Of a stretch of 64,000 bases of DNA, positions 16,559-25,753 are shown in pieces. Made by a program: the position numbers and the translations under genes. The first letter of the stretch is position 1; every line of letters begins with the position of its first letter. This DNA comes from Enorma sp964624825. Its GTDB lineage: Bacteria; Actinomycetota; Coriobacteriia; Coriobacteriales; Coriobacteriaceae. The DNA lies in the NCBI GenBank assembly GCA_964624825.1, contig CAZUYD010000001.1, positions 62,001 to 126,000 of the forward strand. The letters are read 5' to 3'. The notes under the pieces are model-generated. The model did no database searches. It was not told the DNA's origin and saw only the letters and a list, made by a program, of their open reading frames with translations.

Positions 16559-17968
16559 CTACTCCCCCTCATCCACGCGCGAAGCATCCGACGCTCCACG
16601 GAGCAGTTCGACGCCAGATGCATCCTCGACAAGGTCGCATGGAGGGTCATCGTGCGCTCCCTCGAAGCTGAAGGCTCTCCCCACGATGCGAATCTCATCG
16701 CCCGCGCGGCACCCGGCCGCCTGGAGGGCGTCATCCACACCCATGCGCGCGAACCGATGCTGCATGTAGACGATGGCTTCTTCGTTCTCCCAGTCGGTTT
16801 GGACGACCAAGCGCTCTACCTGAGTTCCAATCACACGAAATACTCCCGGACCTTCTGGGATGACCTGGAATTGCTTCTCGCGCTCACGACGACGGCGGTC
16901 CCAGCGCTCGTCGTAGATGACAGGCTGATTCGCTGTCTCCAACTCGCTGCGCAACTGAGATACGAGCTCTCCGCACGCAAGCATGAGGGTGTTCATGCCG
17001 GCGCCGGTGAGCGCGGAGACGGCGAAAAACCGATGGCCGTCGGCAATCGCCGCACGCTTGAGCTCCGCGACGCGCGCAGTCATGTCTGAGACATCGCATT
17101 TGTTTGCAACGACCACTTGGGGCCGATCGGCAAGATCGGTCGCATATCGCCTGAGCTCGTCATTGATGACATGGTAATCCTCGACAGGATCGCGACCCTC
17201 AAACCCGCCGGTGATGTCGACAACATGCATGATGAGGGCAGTTCGCTCAATATGACGCAAGAACTCATGGCCAAGACCCTTGCCCTCGCTTGCGCCCTCG
17301 ATGAGCCCGGGCACGTCGGCGACAACGTACGAATACTCCCCGGCGCGCACCATACCGAGATTGGGGACCAATGTCGTGAAGGGATAATCGGCGATTTTGG
17401 GACGGGCTGCGCTCATCCGAGCGATGAGAGAGCTTTTTCCCACCGATGGGAGGCCGACAAGAGCGGCATCGGCCATGAGCTTCATCTCGAGTTCGATCCA
17501 ATGCTCTTGCGCTGGCTCCCCCAACTGCGCAAAAGCGGGAGCACGGCGAACCGAGCTCACGAAATGGGTGTTTCCCAAACCGCCCTCGCCACCGGGTGCC
17601 ACCACAACGCATTCCCCATCGTGCGTGAGATCGGCGATCTGGTAGAGCGGTTCCATGGTCTCGGGATCGAGCTCGCGCACCACGGTCCCCACCGGCACGG
17701 AAAGAATCAGGTCATCGCCGGCACGCCCGTCCTTGCGCGCACCCTTTCCATGCGTACCGCGCTCGGCACGGAAATGATGCTTATAGCGATAGTCGATGAG
17801 GGAAGAAAGGCGCGCAGACGCCTTCACGACCACATCGCCGCCGCGCCCGCCGTCGCCGCCGTCCGGACCGCCTTTCGGAACGTGCGCTTCACGACGAAAC
17901 GACATGCATCCCGCACCGCCGTCGCCGCCCTTTACGTTGATCCGACTGATATCGGTGAACTGTGCCAT
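16559..17968 (-). CDS. obgE: GTPase ObgE/CgtA
   Basis: Ribosome-associated essential GTPase involved in 50S assembly and stress response. The glycine-rich Obg fold spans residues ~1-155 (VKGGDGGAGCMSFRREAHVP, KGGPDGGDGGRGG). The G domain has GLPSVGKSS, DYPFTTLVPN, DVPGLIEGA and NKCD, and the C-terminal OCT domain (QVIPEGPGVFRV) is followed by an acidic tail. The ATG giving MAQFTDISR has GAGGA upstream. A strong terminator lies just before this SD, so expression must come from read-through of rplU-rpmA or a start inside that gap. nadD follows after six bases. Confidence 0.97.
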   Translation of the reverse strand: MAQFTDISRINVKGGDGGAGCMSFRREAHVPKGGPDGGDGGRGGDVVVKASARLSSLIDYRYKHHFRAERGTHGKGARKDGRAGDDLILSVPVGTVVRELDPETMEPLYQIADLTHDGECVVVAPGGEGGLGNTHFVSSVRRAPAFAQLGEPAQEHWIELEMKLMADAALVGLPSVGKSSLIARMSAARPKIADYPFTTLVPNLGMVRAGEYSYVVADVPGLIEGASEGKGLGHEFLRHIERTALIMHVVDITGGFEGRDPVEDYHVINDELRRYATDLADRPQVVVANKCDVSDMTARVAELKRAAIADGHRFFAVSALTGAGMNTLMLACGELVSQLRSELETANQPVIYDERWDRRRREREKQFQVIPEGPGVFRVIGTQVERLVVQTDWENEEAIVYMQHRFARMGVDDALQAAGCRAGDEIRIVGRAFSFEGAHDDPPCDLVEDASGVELLRGASDASRVDEGE

Positions 17969-17983
17969 ACCGTCCTCTTTCAC

Positions 17984-18020
17984 AAAAACGGGAGACCTCT
18001 GGCATACCAGGAGGTCTCCC
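17984..18020 (-). terminator. Intrinsic terminator between rpmA and obgE
   Basis: On the minus strand GGGAGACCTC pairs with GAGGTCTCCC over 10 bp, with a short inner CTGG/CCA extension and a TATG loop, followed by GTTTTTG. It ends rplU-rpmA mRNA. The obgE SD lies only a few bases downstream, which is unusual and may make this a partial terminator or attenuator. Confidence 0.85.
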
Positions 18021-18045
18021 GCATAAACATGCTATGAAGGGGCAG

Positions 18046-18303
18046 TTACGCCGTGGCAACGGGACGCACGTTGACGCGATGCTTCGTGCCGCGCGTGTAC
18101 TCGACCGTACCGTCAATGAGGGCGAAGAGCGTGTCGTCTTTGCCACGACCCACATTCGCACCAGGATGGATATGGGTGCCGCGCTGACGAACGAGAATGG
18201 TGCCCGCAGTGACAGACTGGCCGCCAAAGCGCTTGCAGCCAAGACGCTGACCGCGAGAGTCGCGGCCATTACGGGAGGAACCGAGTCCTTTTTTATGTGC
18301 CAT
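18046..18303 (-). CDS. rpmA: 50S ribosomal protein L27
   Basis: L27 reaches the peptidyl-transferase centre. Normal 85-residue length with KKGLGSSRNGRDSRGQRLGC, KRFGGQSVTAGTILVRQRGT and the HPGANVGRGKDDTLFAL block. The mature-type N-terminus begins directly with AHKKG; there is no cleavable N-terminal extension of the kind found in Firmicutes. Pairs with rplU and precedes obgE, the standard order. Confidence 0.98.
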   Translation of the reverse strand: MAHKKGLGSSRNGRDSRGQRLGCKRFGGQSVTAGTILVRQRGTHIHPGANVGRGKDDTLFALIDGTVEYTRGTKHRVNVRPVATA

Positions 18304-18332
18304 GTCCTACCTACTCTCTGATGCGCGCGATG

Positions 18333-18707
18333 CTACTCGGCGACTGGAGCCTCAGCTGTGGCTTCGGCTTCCTTGGTGGTCTTACGGGGGCTGCGCGAGG
18401 TAGCCTGCACCTTGGTGATCTTCACCTTGGTAAGCTGCTGACGGTGACCCTTGAGGCGATGATAGCGCTTGCGCTTCTTGAACTTGAAGACAAGCTGCTT
18501 CTCGCCGAGGAACTGGTCAAGGATCTCTGCCTTGACCTTGGCTTTGGCAAGCTTATTCGGGTCGGTCACGATCTTCTTGCCATCGTTCAGGAAGATGACC
18601 GGAAGCTCGATGGTAGAACCCGGCTCACCCTCGATCTTCTCGATGGTAAGTACATCGTCTTGAGCGACCTTGTACTGCTTGCCGCCTGTTGAAACGATTG
18701 CGTACAT
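18333..18707 (-). CDS. rplU: 50S ribosomal protein L21
   Basis: L21 binds 23S rRNA. The core MYAIVSTGGKQYKVAQ, GKKIVTDPNKLAKAKVKAEI and FKKRKRYHRLKGHRQQLTKV is typical. A ~20-residue Thr/Ala/Glu-rich tail extends beyond the usual ~103 residues. First gene of rplU-rpmA, with a very good promoter about 40 bases upstream. Confidence 0.98.
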   Translation of the reverse strand: MYAIVSTGGKQYKVAQDDVLTIEKIEGEPGSTIELPVIFLNDGKKIVTDPNKLAKAKVKAEILDQFLGEKQLVFKFKKRKRYHRLKGHRQQLTKVKITKVQATSRSPRKTTKEAEATAEAPVAE

Positions 18708-18747
18708 ATGTTAGCCCTTCATGCATCTGGTAGTGCAACAGCCGAAT

Positions 18748-18776
18748 ATAGTAGCAGCTGGCTTTGCGCACGTCAA
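18748..18776 (-). promoter_or_regulatory. Promoter of rplU-rpmA
   Basis: On the minus strand TTGACG and TACTAT are separated by exactly 17 bases, and transcription would start about 35 bases before the rplU ATG. One of the clearest promoters in the window. Confidence 0.75.
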
Positions 18777-18905
18777 CGGATATTCGCAGAGTTTCCGCAA
18801 CCCAGCGACCGTTCACGCATAAATTCTAAACATCGTCGGTTACATCTTGGACGCACGGTATAGCCTGACCTTGTCCAAGGCGAACGCGTGCATACATCGG
18901 AGATA

Positions 18906-19664
18906 TCAGAGCGGGTCGATGCGGCGGCCATGCTCGTCAAGGGCATATTGGTCAACGCGCTCGACCTGAAAGCGAACGATCCGCGTGAGGCGTTGCATGC
19001 CGATAGATTGAATCATGGCTTCAGGAGTGCCGGCAAGGTTGGCATCGAGCGCAGCGATGAGCACCTCAGGACGAAGCGCGCCCTCGTTGTCCATACGGGT
19101 ATCGAGGGCGATGCGAACCGTATGATCATCGGAGCCCCGATCGACCGTGGCTTCGGCAAGGGTTCGCGTCAAGTCGAGGCGCTTTTCCTTCTTGCCACGC
19201 AGATAGTCGATAGATCCCGTCGCGCGAAGTCCGTCAAGCGCCGCGCGCACCTCATGGACCGAGGGAACCGGGTCGGTAAAACGAAGGTCGATGGCATATG
19301 TCGCACAGGTGATGAACGCCGTGAGCGCCGCTGCGCGCACATCGACGTATCCGGCGTCAACGGGAGCTAGGTCGCGCGGAGCCGCAGCCTGCAGGCGCGC
19401 AAGCGCAAGGTCGGCGGCAATGAACTCCGTGAGAAACACGTCGAACCATTCGCAGCGCGACGCCGTGCCAACAGGAAGCGCCGCGGAAAACCCCGCACGC
19501 AGATGGGGTGAAAACCCCTGCGTCACCGCATACGGGAGCTGCGCGCGCCGTACGACGCGCTCGATGGTATGGAGCACTTCAAGATGGCCTAGGTACCGCA
19601 GGCGCCCCTGCTTCACATATTGAACGCGCAGACGAAAAAGCGTCTGCTCTTGCGCATCCGTCAT
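18906..19664 (-). CDS. Radical SAM-linked DUF2344 protein (TIGR03936-like)
   Basis: Small partner protein that accompanies a radical SAM protein in many bacteria; molecular function unknown. The N-terminus LFRLRVQYVKQGRLRYLGHL and the following VVRRAQLPYAVTQGFSPHLR and FSAALPVGTASRCEWFDVFL blocks match the family. 252 residues. The ATG overlaps the radical-SAM stop as ATGA, so the two are coupled. In many genomes this pair is followed by an RNase E/G gene and rplU-rpmA; here rplU-rpmA is present but no RNase gene lies between. A role in RNA or ribosome modification is only an inference from that context. Confidence 0.85.
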   Translation of the reverse strand: MTDAQEQTLFRLRVQYVKQGRLRYLGHLEVLHTIERVVRRAQLPYAVTQGFSPHLRAGFSAALPVGTASRCEWFDVFLTEFIAADLALARLQAAAPRDLAPVDAGYVDVRAAALTAFITCATYAIDLRFTDPVPSVHEVRAALDGLRATGSIDYLRGKKEKRLDLTRTLAEATVDRGSDDHTVRIALDTRMDNEGALRPEVLIAALDANLAGTPEAMIQSIGMQRLTRIVRFQVERVDQYALDEHGRRIDPL

Positions 19665-21538
19665 CCGCGCTCACCCGCCAAAACGTTCGAGACTCCAAGC
19701 TTTGGGCAGATCCCGCACCCGGTGCAGGAGCTTCTTGTGCAATCCTCGGTTGTTTTGCCCTCGAGCGCACGGCGCCATTCGCGCTCGAGAAACCCGCGCG
19801 AGACACCAGGGCTCACGTGCTCCCAGGGCAAGCGCTGATCGCATCCGAAGGGCTCTTCGGCAAACGTGCGAAGGTCGACTCCCACCTCACGCGCCGCCGC
19901 TTCCCACCGCTCGAGTGAGAACTGCTCCGTCCACGCATCGAACCGGGCGCCACGTCGCCATGCGCCGACGATCACCGGGGTAAAATCTCGCCCGCTTCTC
20001 GAAAGCGCCGCCTCGATGAGCGAGGTCGAAGCATCATGGCAATGAACGCGAATCGCGCGGTCATGGACGCTCGACATCAACAGGTTCTGCCGGCGCGCAA
20101 CCTCGTCAGCATCGAATTGGCCACACCACTGAAACGGCGTATGCGCCTTCGGGATGAACACCGAAACCGACACGGAGACGGTAAGGCCGCCCCGCTGCCC
20201 CTTGGGAACCACCTCGCGCCCGATCCGCAGCACATGCTCGGCCAGCTCTGCGATCGCGACGATGTCCTCGTCCCGCTCGCCGGGCAGCCCCATCATGAAG
20301 TACAGCTTGCACCGGCGCCAGCCGGCTCCGAACGCTGCGTGAACAGCGCGGTCGATATCCTGCTCGGTCACGTTTTTATTGATGATGTCGCGCAGGCGCT
20401 GACTCCCCGCCTCGGGCGCAAACGTGAGGCCACCCTTCTTATCGCCCGCCACTTCGAGCGCCATGTCGACACCGAACGAATCGAGCCGCTGAGAGGGGAT
20501 GGAAACTGAGATGCCGGTGTCTGCAAGACCCCTGTTGAGTCGCGAGAGAATCTGCGCGCAACACGAATGATCGGTCGTAGAGAGCGAGGTCAATGACACC
20601 TCGTCATACCCCGTTCTGGCAAGCCCGCGCGACACCGCGGCAACCACCTGGTCGGGTGTGCGCTCGCGCACCGGCCGATAGGTGATGCCCGCTTGGCAAA
20701 ACCGGCAACCGCGCGCGCAGCCGCGAAGGATCTCGATAGATAACCGGTCGTGCACGATCTCTGTATACGGGACGATCGACTGGCTATTTGGATTCGTCTC
20801 GGCGAAATCGGCCGCAACCCGCTTGTACACCACGGGGGGAACGTCCTCCCCCGCGCGCGGGACGGTATATCCGTGCCGCGTGCAGACGCCCTCGTGCGAC
20901 ACCTCGTAGAGTGCGGGAACGTAGGTGCCGGGAACGGTTGCAAGCGCGCGCAGGGTCTCCTCACGGGTCGCCCCCGCATCACGCATGCGCTCATGCATGC
21001 GGCACACCTCGACGATGGACTCCTCACCCTCACCGATAAGCATCGCATCGAAGAAGGCGGCAAGGGGCTCGGGGTTGTAGACGGAAGGCCCGCCTGCGAT
21101 GATGAGCGGGTCATCATCGCCGCGCTCGGATGAGTACAAAGGAATGCCCGCGAGGTCGAGCGCCTCTAGATAGTTCGTGCAGGCCATCTCGTGAGGAATA
21201 TGAAAGCCGACGACATCGAATGACGACACGGGCGCCGCTCCCTCGAGCGAAAGCAGTGGAACGTGCGCGGCACGCATCTCGTCAGCCATATCGACCCACG
21301 GCACATACGCTCGCTCACACGAGATGCCGTCCTGTGCGTTCAGCGCCGCATAGAGAATCGCGATACCCTGGTTGGGAAGGCCGACCTCATATACATCGGG
21401 ATAGATGAGGCAGGCACGGTATGCCGCCTCGGGCGTGCTGAGCGTTCCCCATTCATGATTGATGTAGCGACTCGGTTTCTCAACGCACGAGAGCAACGGC
21501 TCGAGCTCGGAGAAGCGATCGCGATATTCAGTGCGCAC
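19661..21538 (-). CDS. B12-binding-type radical SAM protein (TIGR03960-like)
   Basis: Radical SAM enzyme of unknown substrate. The first ~270 residues resemble the cobalamin-binding-like domain of the family (YPDVYEVGLPNQGIAILYAA, IIAGGPSVYNPEPLA). The radical SAM core starts at EILRGCARGCRFCQAGITYR, whose CX3CX2C ligates the 4Fe-4S cluster. KKGGLTFAPEAGSQRLRDII and KLYFMMGLPGERDEDI follow. A second Cys cluster at the C-terminus, CTRSSCTGCGICPKLG, suggests a further metal site. 625 residues, GTG start with GGGAG four bases upstream. Coupled to the DUF2344 gene and preceded by the rodA block. Confidence 0.88.
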   Translation of the reverse strand: MRTEYRDRFSELEPLLSCVEKPSRYINHEWGTLSTPEAAYRACLIYPDVYEVGLPNQGIAILYAALNAQDGISCERAYVPWVDMADEMRAAHVPLLSLEGAAPVSSFDVVGFHIPHEMACTNYLEALDLAGIPLYSSERGDDDPLIIAGGPSVYNPEPLAAFFDAMLIGEGEESIVEVCRMHERMRDAGATREETLRALATVPGTYVPALYEVSHEGVCTRHGYTVPRAGEDVPPVVYKRVAADFAETNPNSQSIVPYTEIVHDRLSIEILRGCARGCRFCQAGITYRPVRERTPDQVVAAVSRGLARTGYDEVSLTSLSTTDHSCCAQILSRLNRGLADTGISVSIPSQRLDSFGVDMALEVAGDKKGGLTFAPEAGSQRLRDIINKNVTEQDIDRAVHAAFGAGWRRCKLYFMMGLPGERDEDIVAIAELAEHVLRIGREVVPKGQRGGLTVSVSVSVFIPKAHTPFQWCGQFDADEVARRQNLLMSSVHDRAIRVHCHDASTSLIEAALSRSGRDFTPVIVGAWRRGARFDAWTEQFSLERWEAAAREVGVDLRTFAEEPFGCDQRLPWEHVSPGVSRGFLEREWRRALEGKTTEDCTRSSCTGCGICPKLGVSNVLAGERG

Positions 21539-21547
21539 AAATCTCCC

Positions 21548-22453
21548 TTACGCCGACACGACTTGATCGGATCTCCCGCGCCGTGACGATATGGCGGTAC
21601 GGGCACGACCGAGCACAGCGGAAATCGATTGGTTGGCTAATTCATAGTCGATACCCCGCTCATAGGCATACATGAGCACCTTGCCCATGCCATAGGTACC
21701 CGCCAGGGCGATCGCGGCATTGATGATGAAGGTTGCCCGCGGGACGGCGCGGCACGCGGCGCGAGACGCCCCCCGCAACAGGACGCCCGCAACGAGCACG
21801 CCCGCCATCTCGTAGGCGCGTTCAGGTTCGAGCCTGTAGCCGAAGATGGCGCTCAGCTGCATGACCATGCCGGCCTCGCTCAGCACCATGACGGGAAAAT
21901 CAGCGCCGGGCATGAATGCGAGCGCCCCGGTCGCCATGTTCGCAAGCGCGCAGGAGCTGATGATGCGATTCGCCACAGCGATGCGCATGAATGGAAAATT
22001 CGAGGCGAACGGCACCTCCTTGTCGGTGCGATCGAGGATCCAGCGCGCGAGGGCGTCGAGCAGGTGGGCGGCATTCGTTGCGGCGATGAGCCCAAGCAGC
22101 GGGGTGTCTGCCTTGACGAACGGAACCTCGACGCTCGACTCCGCGATAATCGCCACCGGGGTGCCAGCCACCACGAGCTCATGTACCGCATGTTCGAGGA
22201 TGGACGACCCACTCGTGAGCACGAGCACAACGTCGGTGTCGTCCCGTGGAGGAACGGGATCGAACGCAAGGCGCTCGACGCGCACCAGCGCAGATGTCGT
22301 CTGAGGAACCAGCGCCTCACGCACCGTGTTGACGATAAACGGCGTAACGCTTTCATCGAGGTAAACGGCGACCCGTACCGTGGAATCGGCATCTTTTCGC
22401 GCCTGCGCGCCCAGCTTAAGCGTCTGGACGAGCGAGTCGATCGGCATCCGCAT
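21548..22453 (-). CDS. DUF697-like membrane protein
   Basis: No firm function. The C-terminal part resembles DUF697 (YcjF-type) proteins: alternating hydrophobic helices around LANMATGALAFMPGADF, VMQLSAIFGYRLEPERAYEM and IALAGTYGMGKVLMYAYERG. The N-terminal ~150 residues contain VVLVLTSGSSILEHAVHEL and VAIIAESSVEVPF, which look like the remains of a Rossmann or GTPase-like fold without a P-loop. 301 residues. It sits between rodA and the radical-SAM gene with gaps of 9-13 bases, so it belongs to the long mreB-rodA transcription unit. A second ATG two codons on is possible as the start. Confidence 0.6.
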   Translation of the reverse strand: MRMPIDSLVQTLKLGAQARKDADSTVRVAVYLDESVTPFIVNTVREALVPQTTSALVRVERLAFDPVPPRDDTDVVLVLTSGSSILEHAVHELVVAGTPVAIIAESSVEVPFVKADTPLLGLIAATNAAHLLDALARWILDRTDKEVPFASNFPFMRIAVANRIISSCALANMATGALAFMPGADFPVMVLSEAGMVMQLSAIFGYRLEPERAYEMAGVLVAGVLLRGASRAACRAVPRATFIINAAIALAGTYGMGKVLMYAYERGIDYELANQSISAVLGRARTAISSRRGRSDQVVSA

Positions 22454-22466
22454 GGCTCCCCCTCAA

Positions 22467-23669
22467 CTAAAATGTCGTCTGGCGGCGTCGCCAGATAGAC
22501 TGGGCGATGCCGATGATCATGCACTGGACAATCATAGACGATGACCCGAAGCTGATGAACGGCAATGGAATGCCCGTAATGGGCATAAGGCCGATGCACA
22601 TGCCGATGTTCTCGAAGATCTGGAACATCCACATGCCCACGATGCCCACGCACACGAGCTTGAAGAACAGCGAATCGCACTTTACGGCGATCCGGATAAC
22701 CGAAAACATGAGCAGGGCAAACAGGCACAAAAGAACCGTGGCGCCCGCGAACCCGAAGGTCTCGCTCAATAGCGCGAACACGAAGTCGGTATGGTATTCG
22801 GGAAGAAAACCCGATGTAGCCTGCGTCGCGTTGCCGATGCCTTTACCGAAAAAACCACCAGACCCCACCGCGATGAGCGACTGCTGCAGGTTATAGCCCG
22901 CCCCAGATGTATCAGCTTCCGGATCGAGAAAGACGAGCAGGCGGTTCATCTGGTAGTCCTTGATAAGCGAGCTGGAGTCGCCCCAGATGCTATCGATGAT
23001 CGAATCCGTTGCGAGGATAACCGAGACAAGCCCGATGAGAAGCGCGATGGTCGAGAGCACCCATTCCTTGCGCGCTCCGCTCATCATGATTACGATGGCA
23101 CCCGAGAAGAACACTACCAGACTCGAACCCAAGTCGCCCTGGATGATGACGCAGACGAAGGGTATCGCGAGCATGCCGCACATCTTGAGGTAGTCACGGA
23201 TGGTGTCGATCTTGCCGTGGTATTGAGCGCCCAGCGACGCCATGAAGAATATCGTGACCACCTTGACGAGCTCGACCGGCTGGAAGGTGAGGTTGATGCC
23301 GGGAAGCAGGATCCAGCCCGTCATGCCAGACGCGGTATACGAAAGCCCCGGAACATAGGGCAAAAAGACAAGCACGATATCGATGGCCAGCAACGCGTGG
23401 GAGAAGTTCGCAAGGTTGGAAAGGTCGATATTCCAGATTACAATCGCGCTGACCACACCGATTGCGATACCGAGTAGATGGCGCGAGAACGAAACTTCCG
23501 TGGCGGTCAGCGACGCGCACCACATGACCAACGTGCCATAGGCCAAAAGGCCGATCCACGCCACCAGCACGCCCAGGTTGACCTGTTGGCGCAGACTCCC
23601 CTTCGACGAGCTGATCTTCTTGTTCACGCGCTTGAGGCTACTCGCCGCGGCGCTTCCCTGTGCCGGCAT
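22467..23669 (-). CDS. rodA: Rod-shape peptidoglycan glycosyltransferase RodA (SEDS)
   Basis: SEDS-family polymerase that extends glycan strands with its partner PBP2 during cell elongation. About ten membrane helices are visible. Family blocks include MTGWILLPGINLTFQPVELVK, IIQGDLGSSLVVF, the SLIAVGSGGFFGKGIGN loop, FLPEYHTDFVFALLSETFGF and the C-terminal GIPLPFISFGSSSMI. 400 residues, normal. It begins 11 bases after mrdA, matching the functional RodA-PBP2 pair. Confidence 0.96.
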   Translation of the reverse strand: MPAQGSAAASSLKRVNKKISSSKGSLRQQVNLGVLVAWIGLLAYGTLVMWCASLTATEVSFSRHLLGIAIGVVSAIVIWNIDLSNLANFSHALLAIDIVLVFLPYVPGLSYTASGMTGWILLPGINLTFQPVELVKVVTIFFMASLGAQYHGKIDTIRDYLKMCGMLAIPFVCVIIQGDLGSSLVVFFSGAIVIMMSGARKEWVLSTIALLIGLVSVILATDSIIDSIWGDSSSLIKDYQMNRLLVFLDPEADTSGAGYNLQQSLIAVGSGGFFGKGIGNATQATSGFLPEYHTDFVFALLSETFGFAGATVLLCLFALLMFSVIRIAVKCDSLFFKLVCVGIVGMWMFQIFENIGMCIGLMPITGIPLPFISFGSSSMIVQCMIIGIAQSIWRRRQTTF

Positions 23670-23680
23670 AGCTCACCTCG

Positions 23681-25741
23681 CTATCGCGTCTCATCGCTGC
23701 TGGCCGTATCGGCATCGTCGGGCGAATCGTAGATGACGCCGAGCACGTAGCGCACCGCATGGATGGCGCTCGTGCCGCCGAAGCCGCCCTCCTCGATGAG
23801 GGAGACGATAACGTACTTGGGATCATCATACGGCGCATAGCCTACAAACCAGGCGTAGTTATCCTCGTTTGAGCGCTCGCCCGTGCCCGATTTGCCCGCA
23901 ACCTCGACCGGAAGGTTGGTGAAGTGAGCCGCGGTTGAAGAAGACGCCTCGTAGATGACGCCATACAGGCCACGACGAACCAGGTCGAGGTCGTCTTCTG
24001 AATTAACGCTTGCGGTCAAGCGCTCTTTTGATTCGCCGTCGTTGTATAGATAGGAGTCCTCACCCCGACCGTCGCGCGAGAGCGCCGAGCGGAACACGTG
24101 CGGGGTGAACTCCTTGCCCCCGTTCGCAATGCCTGCATATACGCACGCCATCTGAAGCGGCGTGACGAGAATATCACCCTGCCCGATAACGATGTTGGAC
24201 ATATCGCCGGGGTTCCACGCGCGATCGGAATCGGAGTAGCTGGCGTAATACTCCTCTTTCCACTCTGCATCGGGCACCCGGCCACTCGACTCGCTCGGCA
24301 AATCGATGCCGGTTTTGCTTCCCAACCCCCAGCGGCGAAACATCTCTTGCAGGCCCTCAGGATTGTCGTCGTCGTAATAAAACCCGTGGCCGATATCGTA
24401 GAAAACCGGGTCACATGAGTTGATGATACCGCCTTCAAGGTCAAGCGAACCGTGGCCGGTAAGAAGCCAGCAGTGTTTGCCATACGCCTCGCCGTCACCT
24501 GTCCACCATCCGGTGCAGTTCGTGGTCTGCGTACTGGTGTAAATGCCGTATTCCAACGCGGCGAGCGCCGAAAGCGGTTTGATAGTCGAGGCGGACATAT
24601 ATTGCCCGCTGATCGAGCGGTTCAGAAGCGGGTTTCCGCTATCGTCGCTGTTCAATTGGCTCCATGCGTCATTTGAGATTCCGCCCACAAACACCGATGG
24701 GTCGAACGTGGGAGCGCTCGCCATGCCCAAGATCTCGCCGTTCGTGCAATCCATGCACAAGCAGACACCGTATTCCGCGCTCGTGTACCCGTTATCATGG
24801 GCGATCTCGATGGCATATTCCAGACCGTCCTCGCAGGCTTGCTGGATGGTAAGGTCGAGCGTGAGGCTGATGTCGGTACCCGCGCGCGCCGGCACCTCCC
24901 CTACCTCCTCGGTCACGTTACCGCTCGCGTCAACCGTGACCGTCTGCTCGCCGCGGATACCCTGGAGCAGGCTTTCGTACATGCTCTCGACGCCCGCTTG
25001 GCCAACGATGTCACCCGATTGGTACTCGATGCTGTTCTGCGATTCATCGTCATCGTCGTCCTGCGACGAAAGCTGCTCGGACGTGACGGTTCCGGTATAA
25101 CCAAGCACATGGCAGGCAAGCGTTCCGTAAGGATATTCCCGCTCCGTCTCATCCTCGATATACACGCCGAGAAACTCCCCCGCATGCTCTTGGATGTAGG
25201 CAACGGTCGAGAGCCGCACATCAGACGCGATGGTACGCGCTGCTTGAGCGCTTTGGGTGCTGTCCTGGATGTTTCTCATCACAGCCATATAGGGCATACC
25301 GAGCACGTTCGCGAGATGCCTGACGAGCACCGTATCGCTCGCGAGGTCTCGATAGGCCGTCACGGCAAGTGAAGCGCGATTGCGCACGAGCTCGTTTCCG
25401 TTTCGGTCGAGGATGCGTCCCCTGGGCGCCGCGGTGGTGACCGTCCGGGTGAGGTTTTGCGTGGAAAGCTCGTCGTAGTAATCGGAGCTCACCATCTGCA
25501 TGCTCCAGAGCTTCGCAGCGAGCGCGGCAAACATCGTGCCGACGCTGACCACGAGCATCGTAAACCGTCCCTTGTACGCGAGGCCAGCGGTATTTCCCTC
25601 GCCCTCGGAGGCGCGCGGACGGGTGCCGCCTTGCGTGTCAAACGTGAACTTTCCAGAGTAGCCGCGCATTAAGATGAGCGAGCCCACGATGGCGCCGGCA
25701 AGGATGAGGCCGGCTATGATAACGAGCAGCTGGGCGTCCAT
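23681..25741 (-). CDS. mrdA: Penicillin-binding protein 2 (class B transpeptidase)
   Basis: Transpeptidase that crosslinks peptidoglycan for lateral wall growth with RodA. The pedestal region holds TTAAPRGRILDRNGNEL. The transpeptidase domain has the active-site SxxK in SASTIKPLSALAA, the second motif in GGIINSCDPVFYDIG and the third, KSGTG, in VEVAGKSGTGERS. 686 residues. Unusually, two hydrophobic stretches precede the pedestal: residues ~5-25 and ~60-82; the second is the typical anchor. The acidic insertion SSQDDDDDESQN near residue 240 and an Asp/Ser-rich tail are further local traits. Between mreD and rodA. Confidence 0.95.
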   Translation of the reverse strand: MDAQLLVIIAGLILAGAIVGSLILMRGYSGKFTFDTQGGTRPRASEGEGNTAGLAYKGRFTMLVVSVGTMFAALAAKLWSMQMVSSDYYDELSTQNLTRTVTTAAPRGRILDRNGNELVRNRASLAVTAYRDLASDTVLVRHLANVLGMPYMAVMRNIQDSTQSAQAARTIASDVRLSTVAYIQEHAGEFLGVYIEDETEREYPYGTLACHVLGYTGTVTSEQLSSQDDDDDESQNSIEYQSGDIVGQAGVESMYESLLQGIRGEQTVTVDASGNVTEEVGEVPARAGTDISLTLDLTIQQACEDGLEYAIEIAHDNGYTSAEYGVCLCMDCTNGEILGMASAPTFDPSVFVGGISNDAWSQLNSDDSGNPLLNRSISGQYMSASTIKPLSALAALEYGIYTSTQTTNCTGWWTGDGEAYGKHCWLLTGHGSLDLEGGIINSCDPVFYDIGHGFYYDDDNPEGLQEMFRRWGLGSKTGIDLPSESSGRVPDAEWKEEYYASYSDSDRAWNPGDMSNIVIGQGDILVTPLQMACVYAGIANGGKEFTPHVFRSALSRDGRGEDSYLYNDGESKERLTASVNSEDDLDLVRRGLYGVIYEASSSTAAHFTNLPVEVAGKSGTGERSNEDNYAWFVGYAPYDDPKYVIVSLIEEGGFGGTSAIHAVRYVLGVIYDSPDDADTASSDETR

Positions 25742-25753
25742 GATGTCTCGCCC

